A stretch of DNA of 48,090 nucleotides from an uncultured Eubacteriales bacterium (GCA_900545815.1 URAM01000011.1:1-48090), one strand, 5' to 3'. Positions 24,796-33,235 are shown, counted from the first letter of the stretch. Notes: generated by a model not told the origin, from the sequence alone. Translations and numbers: made by a program.

Positions 24796-25776
24796 TCACT
24801 TGTTCAGCACGCGCTTGACTGCGGCAACGATGTCTGCCGGGTGGGGGAAGTTCTCGTCTTCCAGCACGGGGCTGAAGGGAGAGCAGATGTTCAGGCCGCA
24901 CACACGTTCCACGGGAGCGTCCAGTTCATCGAACAGTTCTTCGGAAATCTCAGCAGAGAGCTCGCCAGCGAAGCTGCCGCGCTTGACTTCTTCGGAGACG
25001 ATGATGGCGTTGTGGGTCTTGGAAATGGATGCCTTGATTGCGTCCCAATCCAGGGGAACCAGGGATCTCAGATCCAGCACTTCCACATCAATGCCTTCCT
25101 GTTCCAGGGTCTTTGCCGCTTCCAGAGCGAAGTTGACTTCACGGGACCAGGAGATGATGGTCAGATCCTTGCCCTCGCGCTTGACCTTTGCCTGACCCAG
25201 GGGGATGGTGTATTCGCCTTCCGGAATTTCTTCCTTATGGGCGTACAGCAGCTTGTGTTCCAGGAAAATGACGGGGTCTTCGTCACGGATTGCGGTCTTC
25301 AGCAGACCCTTTGCATCCTCTGCGGAGCAGGGAGCGACAACCTTCAGGCCAGGGAAGTGGCAGAAGAAGTTCTCCAGGGACTGAGAATGCTGACCTGCGT
25401 TGCGGCGGCCGGCGCCCATGGGTGCACGCAGCACCATAGGAACGCTGCACTGGCCACCGGTCATGTAACGGATCTTTGCTGCCTGGTTGAACAGGGGGTC
25501 TGCACATTCGGTAGCGAAGTCATCGTACATCAGCTCCACTACGGGATGCATCCCGCGCATTGCTGCGCCGACAGCCATACCTACAAAGCCTTCTTCGGAG
25601 ATCGGGGTGTCGATCACACGGTTGGGGCCAAATTCATCCAAAAAGCCACGGGTAATGGCGAACACGTTGCCCATAACAGCCATGTCTTCGCCCATAATAA
25701 ACATCTTGTCATCCCGAAGCATTTCTTCATGCAAGGCTTCACCGATGGCCTTGCTGACGGTGATTTTCTTGCTCAT
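24796..25776 (-). CDS. 2-oxoacid (pyruvate/acetoin) dehydrogenase E1 beta subunit
   Basis: 326 residues from MSKKITVSKAIGEALHEEM. The transketolase-like pyrimidine-binding domain and C-terminal domain are present: FIMGEDMAVMGNVFAITRGF, DTPISEEGFVGMAVGAAMRG, VELMYDDFA, APMGAGRRNAGQHSQS and DLRSLVPLDWDAI. With E1alpha it forms the TPP-dependent decarboxylase. The ATG at 25776 overlaps the E1alpha stop as ATGA; a GTG four codons upstream would abut the AAAGG site. Sequence closeness to AcoB-type and PDH-beta proteins makes both names possible. Confidence 0.94.
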   Translation of the reverse strand: MSKKITVSKAIGEALHEEMLRDDKMFIMGEDMAVMGNVFAITRGFLDEFGPNRVIDTPISEEGFVGMAVGAAMRGMHPVVELMYDDFATECADPLFNQAAKIRYMTGGQCSVPMVLRAPMGAGRRNAGQHSQSLENFFCHFPGLKVVAPCSAEDAKGLLKTAIRDEDPVIFLEHKLLYAHKEEIPEGEYTIPLGQAKVKREGKDLTIISWSREVNFALEAAKTLEQEGIDVEVLDLRSLVPLDWDAIKASISKTHNAIIVSEEVKRGSFAGELSAEISEELFDELDAPVERVCGLNICSPFSPVLEDENFPHPADIVAAVKRVLNK

Positions 25777-26771
25777 CTTGCCACGCACCTTTCGTTATCA
25801 GTCACATACATATCATCCAGCACAGTAGCGGGATCGGGATAGGGAGATTCGTCTGCGAACTTCACAGCTTCGTCCATCTCTGCCTCTGCTTCTGCCTTGA
25901 CAGCGTCCAGTTCTTCCTGAGTGGCACCCAGCTTCATCAGGCGTTCGCCCAGCAGCATGATGCCGTCCTTCTTCAGAGCCTCTTCCATGTATTCCTTGGG
26001 ACGATACACAGCAGGATCGCCGCAATAGTGGCCCTGATAACGGTAGACCTTTGCTTCCACCAGATAGGGGCCCTTGCCGGAACGAGCGTGTTCCATAGCC
26101 ACCTGCATTGCCTCATAGACTTCGGTGGGGTTGGTGCCGTCCACCACAGCGTATTCTACGCCGTAAGCAGCAGCACGGGAGGCCAGATCCGGAGTGTTGG
26201 TCACGCGATGGATCTCGGTAGAGACGCCATAGCAGTTGTTCTCAATGAACCAGACCATGGGCAGATGCCAAGTGGCAGCCATGTTCAGAGATTCATGGAA
26301 GGAGCCTTCATTGGTGGAGCCATCCCCGAAGCAGCCTACGCTGACGGAGTCATCACCCATGATCTTGGAAGCCAGAGCACTGCCGGCGGAGATGAGCTGG
26401 CCAGCACCAACGATGCCGTTTGCGCCCAGATGGTTCATCTTCTTCATATCAGCGATGTGCATGGAGCCGCCCTTGCCCTTACAATAGCCGGTGACCTTGC
26501 CGAACAGCTCAGCCATAGCCAGCTTAGCGTCTGCACCTCTGGCGATTGCGTGGCCATGACCACGATGGGTGGAGGTGAAATAATCTTTGGGCTCGATGGC
26601 TGCGAAGGCGCCTGCTTCAGCTGCCTCCTGACCGATGCTCAGATGAATGTTGCCTGCCAGCATGCCCTTGGTGAAGCAGTCTGCTGCGTGCTCTTCAAAT
26701 GCACGAATCCGAACCATAGTCCGGTAAAACTCCATCAGCTGATCTTTTGTATACTTTTCTTTTGTAGCCAA
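25773..26771 (-). CDS. 2-oxoacid (pyruvate/acetoin) dehydrogenase E1 alpha subunit
   Basis: 332 residues. The most likely start is TTG at 26771 (MATKEKYTKDQLMEFYRTMVRIR), preceded by AAAGG about 11 bases away; no ATG fits the family N-terminus. The TPP/Mg2+-binding motif runs from GDGSTNEG (149-156) to ENN (177-179), with THRGHGHAIARG and GKGGSMHI as further E1alpha marks. It decarboxylates the 2-oxoacid and, with E1beta, acylates the lipoyl arm. Length of about 330 is like AcoA and short PDH-alpha subunits. Confidence 0.93.
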   Translation of the reverse strand: MATKEKYTKDQLMEFYRTMVRIRAFEEHAADCFTKGMLAGNIHLSIGQEAAEAGAFAAIEPKDYFTSTHRGHGHAIARGADAKLAMAELFGKVTGYCKGKGGSMHIADMKKMNHLGANGIVGAGQLISAGSALASKIMGDDSVSVGCFGDGSTNEGSFHESLNMAATWHLPMVWFIENNCYGVSTEIHRVTNTPDLASRAAAYGVEYAVVDGTNPTEVYEAMQVAMEHARSGKGPYLVEAKVYRYQGHYCGDPAVYRPKEYMEEALKKDGIMLLGERLMKLGATQEELDAVKAEAEAEMDEAVKFADESPYPDPATVLDDMYVTDNERCVAR

Positions 26772-26808
26772 TGATCTCACGCCTTTCTTATCCGTGTTGT
26801 GGTTGAAT

Positions 26809-27294
26809 TTATACTTGACGAGGAGCGAAAATGGGAACTTCCAGGTTCTCATCGAACTGACGTCCCATGACCATCCCCTCGATTTCTGCAATAATTACGT
26901 CTACGGTCAGCAGAACCTTCGTGCCCTCGACCAGGTGACCGCCGTGGGCATTGCCGTAGCGGTCGCTCAGTGCCATATGGACATGCAGGTTGGTGTTGCC
27001 TTCCGCGTCATGGCAGATGATGCCGGAGCCATTTGTCAGCTCGATGGGGCCAGTCAAATGCAGAACCTCACCATAGCCATAGCCCGCCTTCTTTTCCGGC
27101 AGTTCCACCGGGTTGCAATAGGCCACGCCGTCCAAGCTGCCGATTGCGCTGAGGATCACGCCGCTGTTGATACCACTGCGGTGACAAGCTTCCTCCAGCC
27201 CCTTCAGTACATCCGTTCCCGGACGCAGCCGGATGGCCAGCACTCTGCCCAAGTGGCCTTGTGCCATTTCCAGAATATCATTGCGATCAGTCAT
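26809..27294 (-). CDS. PPC/DUF296 domain protein
   Basis: 161 residues forming one PPC (DUF296) domain. GRVLAIRLRPGTDVLKGLEEAC, SGVILSAIGSLDGVAYCNP and LHVHMALSDRYGNAHGGHL are diagnostic; His104, His106, His117 and His120 form a probable metal site. In plants this domain is joined to AT-hooks, while stand-alone bacterial versions have no settled function. It has AGGAGG before the ATG and lies between the MBL hydrolase and E1alpha genes, so a role in the same catabolic route, as enzyme or metal-dependent regulator, is inferred. No DNA-binding motif is seen. Confidence 0.88.
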   Translation of the reverse strand: MTDRNDILEMAQGHLGRVLAIRLRPGTDVLKGLEEACHRSGINSGVILSAIGSLDGVAYCNPVELPEKKAGYGYGEVLHLTGPIELTNGSGIICHDAEGNTNLHVHMALSDRYGNAHGGHLVEGTKVLLTVDVIIAEIEGMVMGRQFDENLEVPIFAPRQV

Positions 27295-27322
27295 CGCTCT
27301 GCCTCCTATCTTTTCACTTTGC

Positions 27323-28093
27323 TTACAATTCGATCCGCTCATACGGCTCACTCAGTGGGAGAACCTGTAGGTTCTCCGCCCCCGGAGCGCTCAGCCGCCG
27401 TCGGACACTTTCTCGCATATGCATGCGGTCATCCTCCCGGAAGGGGATATGATGCACGCCGATATGCTCTGCTGCCAGTGCGCCATGAAACAACCGTTTG
27501 TCAAACAGCGCCTGGAAAAACAGTGGATTCACAAATGCCGCCTCCAGCGAAACACCGGCTACCTGTGTGAGCGACTCATGCAGATAGTCCGTATCCGCTG
27601 TGAACAGCACCTCTCGCCCATCGAAGGCGATCCGGTAGCATACATGGGGCACGCCATAAAATTCTGGCCCCAAATGCTGCGTCCGGAAGGCTTGCAGGCG
27701 GATATGCTCTCCCACCTGCCACACGGCGTGATCCGTCACATGTGACAGACAGGCGCAAGGGATTTTCCTGTGTGCCAGGAAGTGCTTTAATTCCTGTACC
27801 TGCGGTGCGCTGTCCTCTGGGAAGAACAACGCCTTCACCGGCCGATCCTCCACCAACTCCATGGTCATCTCTGGGGAGAAGTGATCCGGATGGAAGTGGG
27901 TGAACAGCAGACAGTCCAGCTGTTCGAACGGCGGTTCCCCGCGGCACATTTTCTGCCAGCAGCCGGCGGGCATCGGGCTGAAGGGGTTCCCCTCTCGCCC
28001 GAATACACCATCGAGCAGGAGGGTCATGCCCCGATAGCCGATGCGCACACCGGCGTTTGCCAGCAAGGTAATGGAAATTGGGAATCGTTCCAT
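27323..28093 (-). CDS. MBL-fold metallohydrolase
   Basis: 256 residues. HFHPDHF with His66, His68, Asp70 and His71 is the zinc-binding motif of the metallo-beta-lactamase superfamily; LFTADTDY and a C-terminal HHIPFREDD complete the pattern. It resembles UlaG-like or generic Lactamase_B_3 proteins, which include sugar-acid lactonases, so hydrolysis of a lactone or ester is plausible. It starts 16 bases after the dehydrogenase gene without an obvious ribosome site, so translation may be coupled. Substrate unknown. Confidence 0.85.
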   Translation of the reverse strand: MERFPISITLLANAGVRIGYRGMTLLLDGVFGREGNPFSPMPAGCWQKMCRGEPPFEQLDCLLFTHFHPDHFSPEMTMELVEDRPVKALFFPEDSAPQVQELKHFLAHRKIPCACLSHVTDHAVWQVGEHIRLQAFRTQHLGPEFYGVPHVCYRIAFDGREVLFTADTDYLHESLTQVAGVSLEAAFVNPLFFQALFDKRLFHGALAAEHIGVHHIPFREDDRMHMRESVRRRLSAPGAENLQVLPLSEPYERIEL

Positions 28094-28109
28094 TGTTGGT
28101 GCAGCGTTT

Positions 28110-28997
28110 TTACTGGTTGTCCTCGCTGCCGACCTTGACGTTCATCTTATCTTCGTAATACTTGACCATAGCGGCCTGATCTTCATCAATATGGCCGTTG
28201 TCCTTCATCCAGTCCATGACCATCAGAACCACATCGGTCATCGGCGTGTCAACGCCCATGTGATGAGCATAGTCCTTGGCGTTTACGATGTCCTTGCGGT
28301 GGACAGCAATACGAGCGCCGGGTTCATAATCGCGGTGGATGATCTTGGGCACCTTGTTGTCATAAGCAGGGCCGCCGGCGAAGCCGCCGCGGGTTGCTTC
28401 AAAGGTGGTCTGCAGGTCAATGCCGGCCTTTGCGGCGAAGGCATAGCCTTCTGCCATGACGACCATGTAAGCGCCTGCGATGATGTTGTTGACCAGCTTG
28501 GTGACGCTGCCGCTGCCTGCGCTGCCGGTGTAGACGGGGTTGCCCAGGCATTCCAGCAGGGGCTTGACCTTTTCAAAGGCTTCCTTGTCGCCGCCGGTCA
28601 TAATAGCCAGGGTGCCAGCGATAGCCATGGGGTTGCCGCCGCTGATGGGGGAGTCCAGCAGGAACATACCGGCCTTCTTTGCGTCCTCATACATTTCCTG
28701 AATGATGTGGGGGGCAGTGGAGCTCAGGTCTACGATGATGCGGCCGGGCTTGCCAAACTTGATGGCCTTTTCCACGGAGTCACGGATGATCGCGTGGGTG
28801 GGGAGAATCTGCATGATGATGTCACAAGTCTTGTAGATCTCGTCTGCGTCCTTCACAGCGGTGCCGCCTGCGGCAGCGAATTCCTCCAGGCGCTTGTCCG
28901 CCACGTCAAAGCCCACGATCTCATGACCAGACTTCTTGACCAGATTCTTTGCCATAGGCAGACCCATGACGCCCATACCCAGAAAACCGACTTTCAT
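28110..28997 (-). CDS. Beta-hydroxyacid dehydrogenase (3-hydroxyisobutyrate / tartronate semialdehyde reductase family)
   Basis: 295 residues. The Rossmann motif GMGVMGLPMAKNL lies at 7-19; the substrate-binding DSPISGGNPMAIAGTLAIMTGG at 115-136 and the catalytic Lys167 in GSVTKLVNN are both intact. Enzymes of this family interconvert a beta-hydroxyacid and a semialdehyde with NAD(P). GarR-like (2-hydroxy-3-oxopropionate reductase), 3-hydroxyisobutyrate dehydrogenase and 2-(hydroxymethyl)glutarate dehydrogenase cannot be told apart by eye. It sits between the KdgT-like permease and the MBL gene, pointing to organic-acid catabolism. Confidence 0.92.
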   Translation of the reverse strand: MKVGFLGMGVMGLPMAKNLVKKSGHEIVGFDVADKRLEEFAAAGGTAVKDADEIYKTCDIIMQILPTHAIIRDSVEKAIKFGKPGRIIVDLSSTAPHIIQEMYEDAKKAGMFLLDSPISGGNPMAIAGTLAIMTGGDKEAFEKVKPLLECLGNPVYTGSAGSGSVTKLVNNIIAGAYMVVMAEGYAFAAKAGIDLQTTFEATRGGFAGGPAYDNKVPKIIHRDYEPGARIAVHRKDIVNAKDYAHHMGVDTPMTDVVLMVMDWMKDNGHIDEDQAAMVKYYEDKMNVKVGSEDNQ

Positions 28998-29044
28998 AAT
29001 GTTTATCTCCTTTATCTTAATTTGTGCTGTATTCGCTTGTTCTT

Positions 29045-30034
29045 TTAAATGGTGTTGCTCTCGTCTGCAACAAGATCTTCTACTTCGTTAAGGGTTGCTT
29101 TTTTTTTACCTCCATTGCGCTTGCTGATCCAGTTCGTCAGCATCGGGCAGAGGATAGCGGTCACAACGACAGCTGCTGCCACCTGGGGCTGTGCGATTGC
29201 TGCGACCCCTTCCAGAGACTTGTCCACTGCGGCCAGTGCCATGGGAGTTGCCACGGCGTTGCCGCCAACGCTGGAGATTGCAGCGCCTGCAATGCCGGAG
29301 CCGCCAGTCAGCTTATCAAACAGGATGTTGAACACGCCGCCGATCACAACGGTGATCAGACCCAGGACGATGCCGGGCACGCCGCCCTGTGCCACCTGCT
29401 GGAGGCTCATGTTTGCGCCCAGTGCGAAGCCCAGTACCATGATGGTTACTTCGCCGCCTGCGCTCAGGCACTGACGCATTCTGGGATCCAGGTTGCCGAG
29501 GATGATACCGATCAGCAGGGGGACGATGGAGGCCACCAGCATCATGTAGGGGATGCTGGCCAGACCAGCAGTACCCATAGCAACCATGGTCAGGAAGGGG
29601 CCATCGTTCAGGGAGATGATTGCGACTGCGCCCTGGTCGCCTTCGGAGCCGTAGGTCTTGGTCAGGGCGCCGAACAGAGCGCCGTTGGAGTTGGATGCTG
29701 CTGCGATGATAGCCAGGGCACTCAGACCAAACATGCTGTCATGGAAGAAGTGTGCTGCGATCAGACCGATACCAACAGCCACGGCAAACTTGACGATGGT
29801 GATGGTGAAGCCGGTCTTCATGGCCTGGGGTGCGCACTTCAGATCCAGCTGTGCGCCCATGCAGATGAAGAACAGACCGACCAGTGCGCTGGTACCGTTT
29901 ACGATACCGGTGGTGAAGCTGCCGATCTGCAGCGCTGCCGGGCACAAAGTGTTCATGAGACAGCCCAGGAACAGGGGGACGATGATGATGCCGCCCGGAA
30001 CCTTGTCCAGCCACTTTTTAATGGGAACTTGCAT
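29045..30034 (-). CDS. KdgT-family permease (2-keto-3-deoxygluconate transporter family)
   Basis: 329 residues, about ten membrane segments. MQVPIKKWLDKVPGGIIIVPLFLGCLMNTL, FFICMGAQLDLK, GTAGLASIPYM, IGIILGNLDPRMR and GGNAVATPMALAA are KdgT-family phrases. KdgT of Escherichia coli imports 2-keto-3-deoxygluconate with protons. No KDG kinase or aldolase is encoded in the window, so the true substrate may be a different 2-oxo or hydroxy acid. It is the first gene of the minus-strand catabolic block, with GAGGAGG before its ATG, and is divergent from two LysR genes. Confidence 0.9.
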   Translation of the reverse strand: MQVPIKKWLDKVPGGIIIVPLFLGCLMNTLCPAALQIGSFTTGIVNGTSALVGLFFICMGAQLDLKCAPQAMKTGFTITIVKFAVAVGIGLIAAHFFHDSMFGLSALAIIAAASNSNGALFGALTKTYGSEGDQGAVAIISLNDGPFLTMVAMGTAGLASIPYMMLVASIVPLLIGIILGNLDPRMRQCLSAGGEVTIMVLGFALGANMSLQQVAQGGVPGIVLGLITVVIGGVFNILFDKLTGGSGIAGAAISSVGGNAVATPMALAAVDKSLEGVAAIAQPQVAAAVVVTAILCPMLTNWISKRNGGKKKATLNEVEDLVADESNTI

Positions 30035-30104
30035 AGGTTTTCCTCCTCTTTTACTTTTACGTTTCAGGTTATTTCTTCTCGCTCACTTACCAAAAAGTGC
30101 GTTT

Positions 30105-30140
30105 CAAACCGATCTGGAAATGCACACCCAGTCCGGTTTG
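30105..30140. repeat. Inverted repeat in the permease leader
   Basis: CAAACCG (30105-30111) and CTGG (30114-30117) pair with CCAG (30128-30131) and CGGTTTG (30134-30140). It could be an RNA hairpin in the permease leader or a protein-binding palindrome. The rest of 30141-30354 shows no gene, and no clear minus-strand promoter was found. Confidence 0.45.
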
Positions 30141-30354
30141 TCCGTCCCTCCTTTCTGCTTTACTTCTTAAACTTCAGCGGCTTACCATCCGCTTTTCATG
30201 CTTCAACGATACAACCAACCTCTCGGTTTGTGAAATTCGTCTTTTTGAAGATAGAATCAAATTTTTTTATGACCATTCCCCCCTTTTTTCCGGCTTTCTG
30301 TGCCTTTTTACCAAGGAAACCTCGTCTGAAATCATCAATTTGACCAATCACAGA

Positions 30355-30383
30355 TTGACTCTTTTGCGGCAAATCGTTATAAT
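30355..30383 (+). promoter_or_regulatory. Promoter of the first divergent LysR gene
   Basis: TTGACT (30355-30360), 17-base spacer, TATAAT (30378-30383); the ATG is at 30471. Confidence 0.8.
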
Positions 30384-30393
30384 AGGCAAAGTG

Positions 30394-30410
30394 AATCAAA
30401 TTTATTGATT
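30394..30410. promoter_or_regulatory. Candidate LysR operator
   Basis: Perfect palindrome AATCAA-ATTTA-TTGATT. It contains the T-N11-A pattern of LysR-type boxes (T at 30396, A at 30408). Its place right after the predicted start point suggests autoregulation. Confidence 0.5.
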
Positions 30411-30470
30411 GTGCTATGACAACGTTTGTACTACTGTGTTTGTTTCTTCCGAAGAAAGGGGTTCTTTTCT

Positions 30471-31397
30471 ATGCTGGACATCAAGCGCCTACAGTATCTA
30501 GTGGCAGTATATCGCTATCACAGCTTCACTCGCGCCAGCGAGGAGCTGTTTGTCTCTCAGTCCGCCATCTCCATGGCAATCAAATCCCTGGAGGCAGAAC
30601 TCGGTGTCCAGCTGATTGTGCGTTCGCCACAAAATGTTGATTTTACCCAGGAAGGTAAATTGCTGGTCAAACACGCCCTCCGCATCCTGCTCGACTGTGA
30701 AAACGCCGAGCGCGAGATTGCAGATCTCTCCGAAAGCAAAAGCTACACCGTGCACCTGGGACTCTCCCCGTCTCTAGGCTTTGCGTTCCAGCGCTTCCTC
30801 TATACAGAGGAGCTGCGCCGCGCCTATCCCAAGGCTACGCTCTATATTGAGGAAGGCTCGATGAATAACCACATTGTCAAGATCCAGCAGGATCTCATGG
30901 ATCTGTCCTTCAACGCCCTCCCCTGCTTAGAAGATGGAAAATCCCTCGGCCTCAACCTGGTGCCCATCACCACGGCACGCATCTACGCCATCATGTGCCC
31001 CACCCATCCGCTGGCCAACCGGGCGGTGCTGACGGCAAAGGATTTTGAAGGGGTCGATATCGTCACGCTGGACGAACGCTCCGCTATCCGCACCTTAGTC
31101 TTGTCACATCTGGAGCAATCCAGCATCACTCCTTGCGTCCGTTCCTCCCACGAGCAGATCTTTTGTATGTTCAACACCATCAAGGTCGGCAATTTCGTCG
31201 GCTTTATCAATGCAGACGACCCCTACATGGTGCAGCATCTGCACCAGATCGGACTGATCCTGCGTCAGTTCGAGCCGGCTTTGGAGTTCCAGGCCGGCTT
31301 CCTCTCCAAAGCCGGAAAGACCCTGCCGCGCATCGCCGAAAGCCTCATTGTGAAAGCGCGCGAATTAGCCCAGAATTCCCCCTCCCCTATGCTCTGA
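30471..31397 (+). CDS. LysR-family regulator (first of a tandem pair)
   Basis: 308 residues from MLDIKRLQYLVAVYRYHSF. The winged helix-turn-helix (residues 1-60) reads SFTRASEELFVSQSAISMAIKSLEAELGVQL; the effector-binding domain follows. It is divergent from the KdgT/dehydrogenase block and so is its likely regulator. It resembles the next LysR gene over its length (LFVSQ..IS.AI..LE.ELGV.LI.RSP.NV.FT.EG shared), indicating a duplication. AAGAAAGGGG lies about 8 bases before the ATG. The inducer is unknown; a permease substrate is a reasonable guess. Confidence 0.92.
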   Translation: MLDIKRLQYLVAVYRYHSFTRASEELFVSQSAISMAIKSLEAELGVQLIVRSPQNVDFTQEGKLLVKHALRILLDCENAEREIADLSESKSYTVHLGLSPSLGFAFQRFLYTEELRRAYPKATLYIEEGSMNNHIVKIQQDLMDLSFNALPCLEDGKSLGLNLVPITTARIYAIMCPTHPLANRAVLTAKDFEGVDIVTLDERSAIRTLVLSHLEQSSITPCVRSSHEQIFCMFNTIKVGNFVGFINADDPYMVQHLHQIGLILRQFEPALEFQAGFLSKAGKTLPRIAESLIVKARELAQNSPSPML

Positions 31398-31401
31398 GCC
31401 A

Positions 31402-31437
31402 AAAGTTCCCTTCCTTTATAAAGGAAGGGAACTTTTT
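31402..31437 (+). terminator. Intrinsic terminator between the LysR genes
   Basis: AAAGTTCCCTTCCTT pairs with AAGGAAGGGAACTTT around a TATA loop, followed by T5. The two LysR genes are therefore separate units. Confidence 0.93.
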
Positions 31438-31521
31438 CTTCCTCCCTCGTTCCGCCGGTTTCTTTGGGCAGCGTTCCGCAACTTTTTCGCTCGCTTGCGC
31501 ATTATTTAGACGAAAAAAAGC

Positions 31522-31550
31522 TTGTTTTATTGCGAAAAAACCGCTATGAT
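31522..31550 (+). promoter_or_regulatory. Promoter of the second LysR gene
   Basis: TTGTTT (31522-31527), 17-base spacer, TATGAT (31545-31550), 38 bases before the ATG. Confidence 0.65.
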
Positions 31551-31587
31551 AACATTAATAAAATCTCTTTAGACGAGAGGGGACCGT

Positions 31588-32550
31588 ATGTTAAACTTCA
31601 AACATCTGCAATATTTCAACGCTGTCTATCAGTATAAGAACTTCACCCAGGCTGGAGATTCCCTTTTTGTCTCTCAGCCGACCATCTCGGCCGCCATCAA
31701 CACCTTGGAATCGGAGCTGGGCGTAAAGCTCATCGAGCGCAGCCCCAAGAACGTGATCTTCACCTACGAGGGGGAGCAGTTCATCCTGTGGGTTCGGAAG
31801 ATCCTGAGTCTCTGCCAAGAGGCTGAGACTGCCATGCATGACCTCTCTGATTCCGCAGAACAGCATCTGCGGCTGGGTATGTCCTACGCCTTCATGGATT
31901 CTGCTGCGCCCCCCGTCTTCTCCGACTTTCTGGACGAGCACCCCAAGGCACAAATCCACCTGGAGGAGGGTTCCATGCAGAAGCTCCTGCGGATGGTTCA
32001 CGAGGAACAGCTGGATCTGGCCTACAACGCCATCCCAGATGCTGCGGACTGCACCGGCCTGGAGGTCATCCCCATCAGCAAGGCGGAGATCCGTGTCGTG
32101 CTGCATCCAGATCATCCGCTGGCTAAGCTGGAACGGATCCCCCTCTCCCTGTTGTCCCAGGAAAAGCTGGTGATGATGGACACCCAGTCTAAGGTTAACC
32201 AGATCATGTGCGATGCCTTTGAGCGCCAGCACCTGCCCATGAATGTAGTGCTGAATTACACTCAGATCCTCTGCATGACCAGCCTTGTTCGCTTCTGCAA
32301 CTATGCGGGCATTATCTGCGAGGCGGCCGGCTGCAGCACACTGGGGCATGAGGGCTTGGTCATCCGCAGCTTGGAAGATCCCATTTTCATGGATCTGGGC
32401 TTCTTCTTCCGAAAGGGCCGCTACCTGCCCAAATTGGGCTGGGAGCTGATTCGCTTTTTGCAGGCCAAAGAACAGCCTCGCCTGGCCGTCTGGGAGGCAC
32501 AGCACGCCCAGTTTCTCACCAAACACCCCAAGGCTCCAAAGACGAAATAA
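31588..32550 (+). CDS. LysR-family regulator (second of a tandem pair)
   Basis: 320 residues from MLNFKHLQYFNAVYQYKNFTQAGD. The helix-turn-helix is followed by the substrate-binding-like domain. Clearly paralogous to the LysR gene at 30471 but with its own promoter and terminator. GAGAGGGG precedes the ATG. Its target might be the same catabolic block; alternatively it could act on the cobalamin-riboswitch gene downstream, though nothing in the sequence links them. Length is typical for the family. Confidence 0.91.
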   Translation: MLNFKHLQYFNAVYQYKNFTQAGDSLFVSQPTISAAINTLESELGVKLIERSPKNVIFTYEGEQFILWVRKILSLCQEAETAMHDLSDSAEQHLRLGMSYAFMDSAAPPVFSDFLDEHPKAQIHLEEGSMQKLLRMVHEEQLDLAYNAIPDAADCTGLEVIPISKAEIRVVLHPDHPLAKLERIPLSLLSQEKLVMMDTQSKVNQIMCDAFERQHLPMNVVLNYTQILCMTSLVRFCNYAGIICEAAGCSTLGHEGLVIRSLEDPIFMDLGFFFRKGRYLPKLGWELIRFLQAKEQPRLAVWEAQHAQFLTKHPKAPKTK

Positions 32551-32610
32551 ATCACAAGTCCCCCTCATCAGCCCAACCATCCGCTTTTGATCCCCGATCA
32601 AAAAGGAACT

Positions 32611-32666
32611 GCACCCATTCATGAAGCGCTGCTCCCGCTCCGCCGCCATGAATGGGTGCTGTTTTT
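32611..32666 (+). terminator. Intrinsic terminator after the second LysR gene
   Basis: GCACCCATTCATG (32611-32623) pairs perfectly with CATGAATGGGTGC (32647-32659) across a 23-base loop; TGTTTTT follows. Confidence 0.82.
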
Positions 32667-32783
32667 ATCCGTTCTATCGGGGCAGTTCCTCCCTTCCGCT
32701 GGCAGTTTGTGCAAAAGGACGTGCGTTATTTTCGCCGCTGGACTGCATCTCCCACAATCTCCAATTTCTCGTTCCAAAAGAAG

Positions 32784-32812
32784 TTGACTTTGCAAATCCG
32801 TTCCACTACAAT
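32784..32812 (+). promoter_or_regulatory. Promoter of the cobalamin riboswitch transcript
   Basis: TTGACT (32784-32789), 17-base spacer, TACAAT (32807-32812). The start point near 32819 leaves the whole aptamer in the leader. Confidence 0.8.
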
Positions 32813-32829
32813 GAAGGCGATAATCGAAT

Positions 32830-33100
32830 GTTTGAGTTGGCTCGTCGATACCGTGTAGCCGCCTTGCTGCAACGACCTGGAAGAAAGGTCAGGCAGCGGC
32901 TAGAAATGAATGGGGTGCAAAGCCCCGCGCGACCGGCACTGTGAGCGCAAGGACACACCGAAGCAGGTGACGTGACCGTCACTGGCAGGGACCAAAGTCC
33001 ACCATTGCGAAGTTTTTTCGTGAGAAGGGAGGATGTGTACGCGAGGAGAAAAAATTCCCCTCAGAGCGCAAGTCAGGAGACTTACACGGGGCAGAGCCAT
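32830..33100 (+). ncRNA. Cobalamin riboswitch
   Basis: The conserved core is readable: GAATGGGGTGCAAAGCCCC (32908-32926), GCGACCGGCACTGTGAGCG (from 32928) and, near the 3' end, the B12-box-type AAGTCAGGAGACTTAC (33070-33085). The segments between hold paired arms such as GACCTGGAAGAAAGGTC. This is the classical architecture of adenosyl/other-cobalamin-sensing leaders. Exact edges are approximate. It is followed by a terminator at 33196 and then by one large secreted-protein gene, so high cobalamin should shut that gene off. Confidence 0.9.
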
Positions 33101-33195
33101 AGCAGCGGGCGGCATCTCCGTGAGCAAACAATGACAGATGGATCCTGATTTTCTCTGCACAGAAAATCGGTCTATTTGTGCTGGACTCCGAGCAG

Positions 33196-33235
33196 CCGTC
33201 TCTCCCAAAAATCGCAGGGAGGGACGGTCTTTTTG
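33196..33235 (+). terminator. Terminator of the cobalamin riboswitch expression platform
   Basis: CCGTCTCTCCC (33196-33206) pairs with GGGAGGGACGG (33217-33227), one G-U included, followed by TCTTTTTG. A smaller hairpin GATTTTCT/AGAAAATC (33147-33168) lies between aptamer and terminator and may join the switching. Confidence 0.85.

Noticed and set aside
30182..30199. Five-codon leader peptide in the permease 5' region
   Set aside because: No ribosome site and no attenuation structure linked to it; likely chance.
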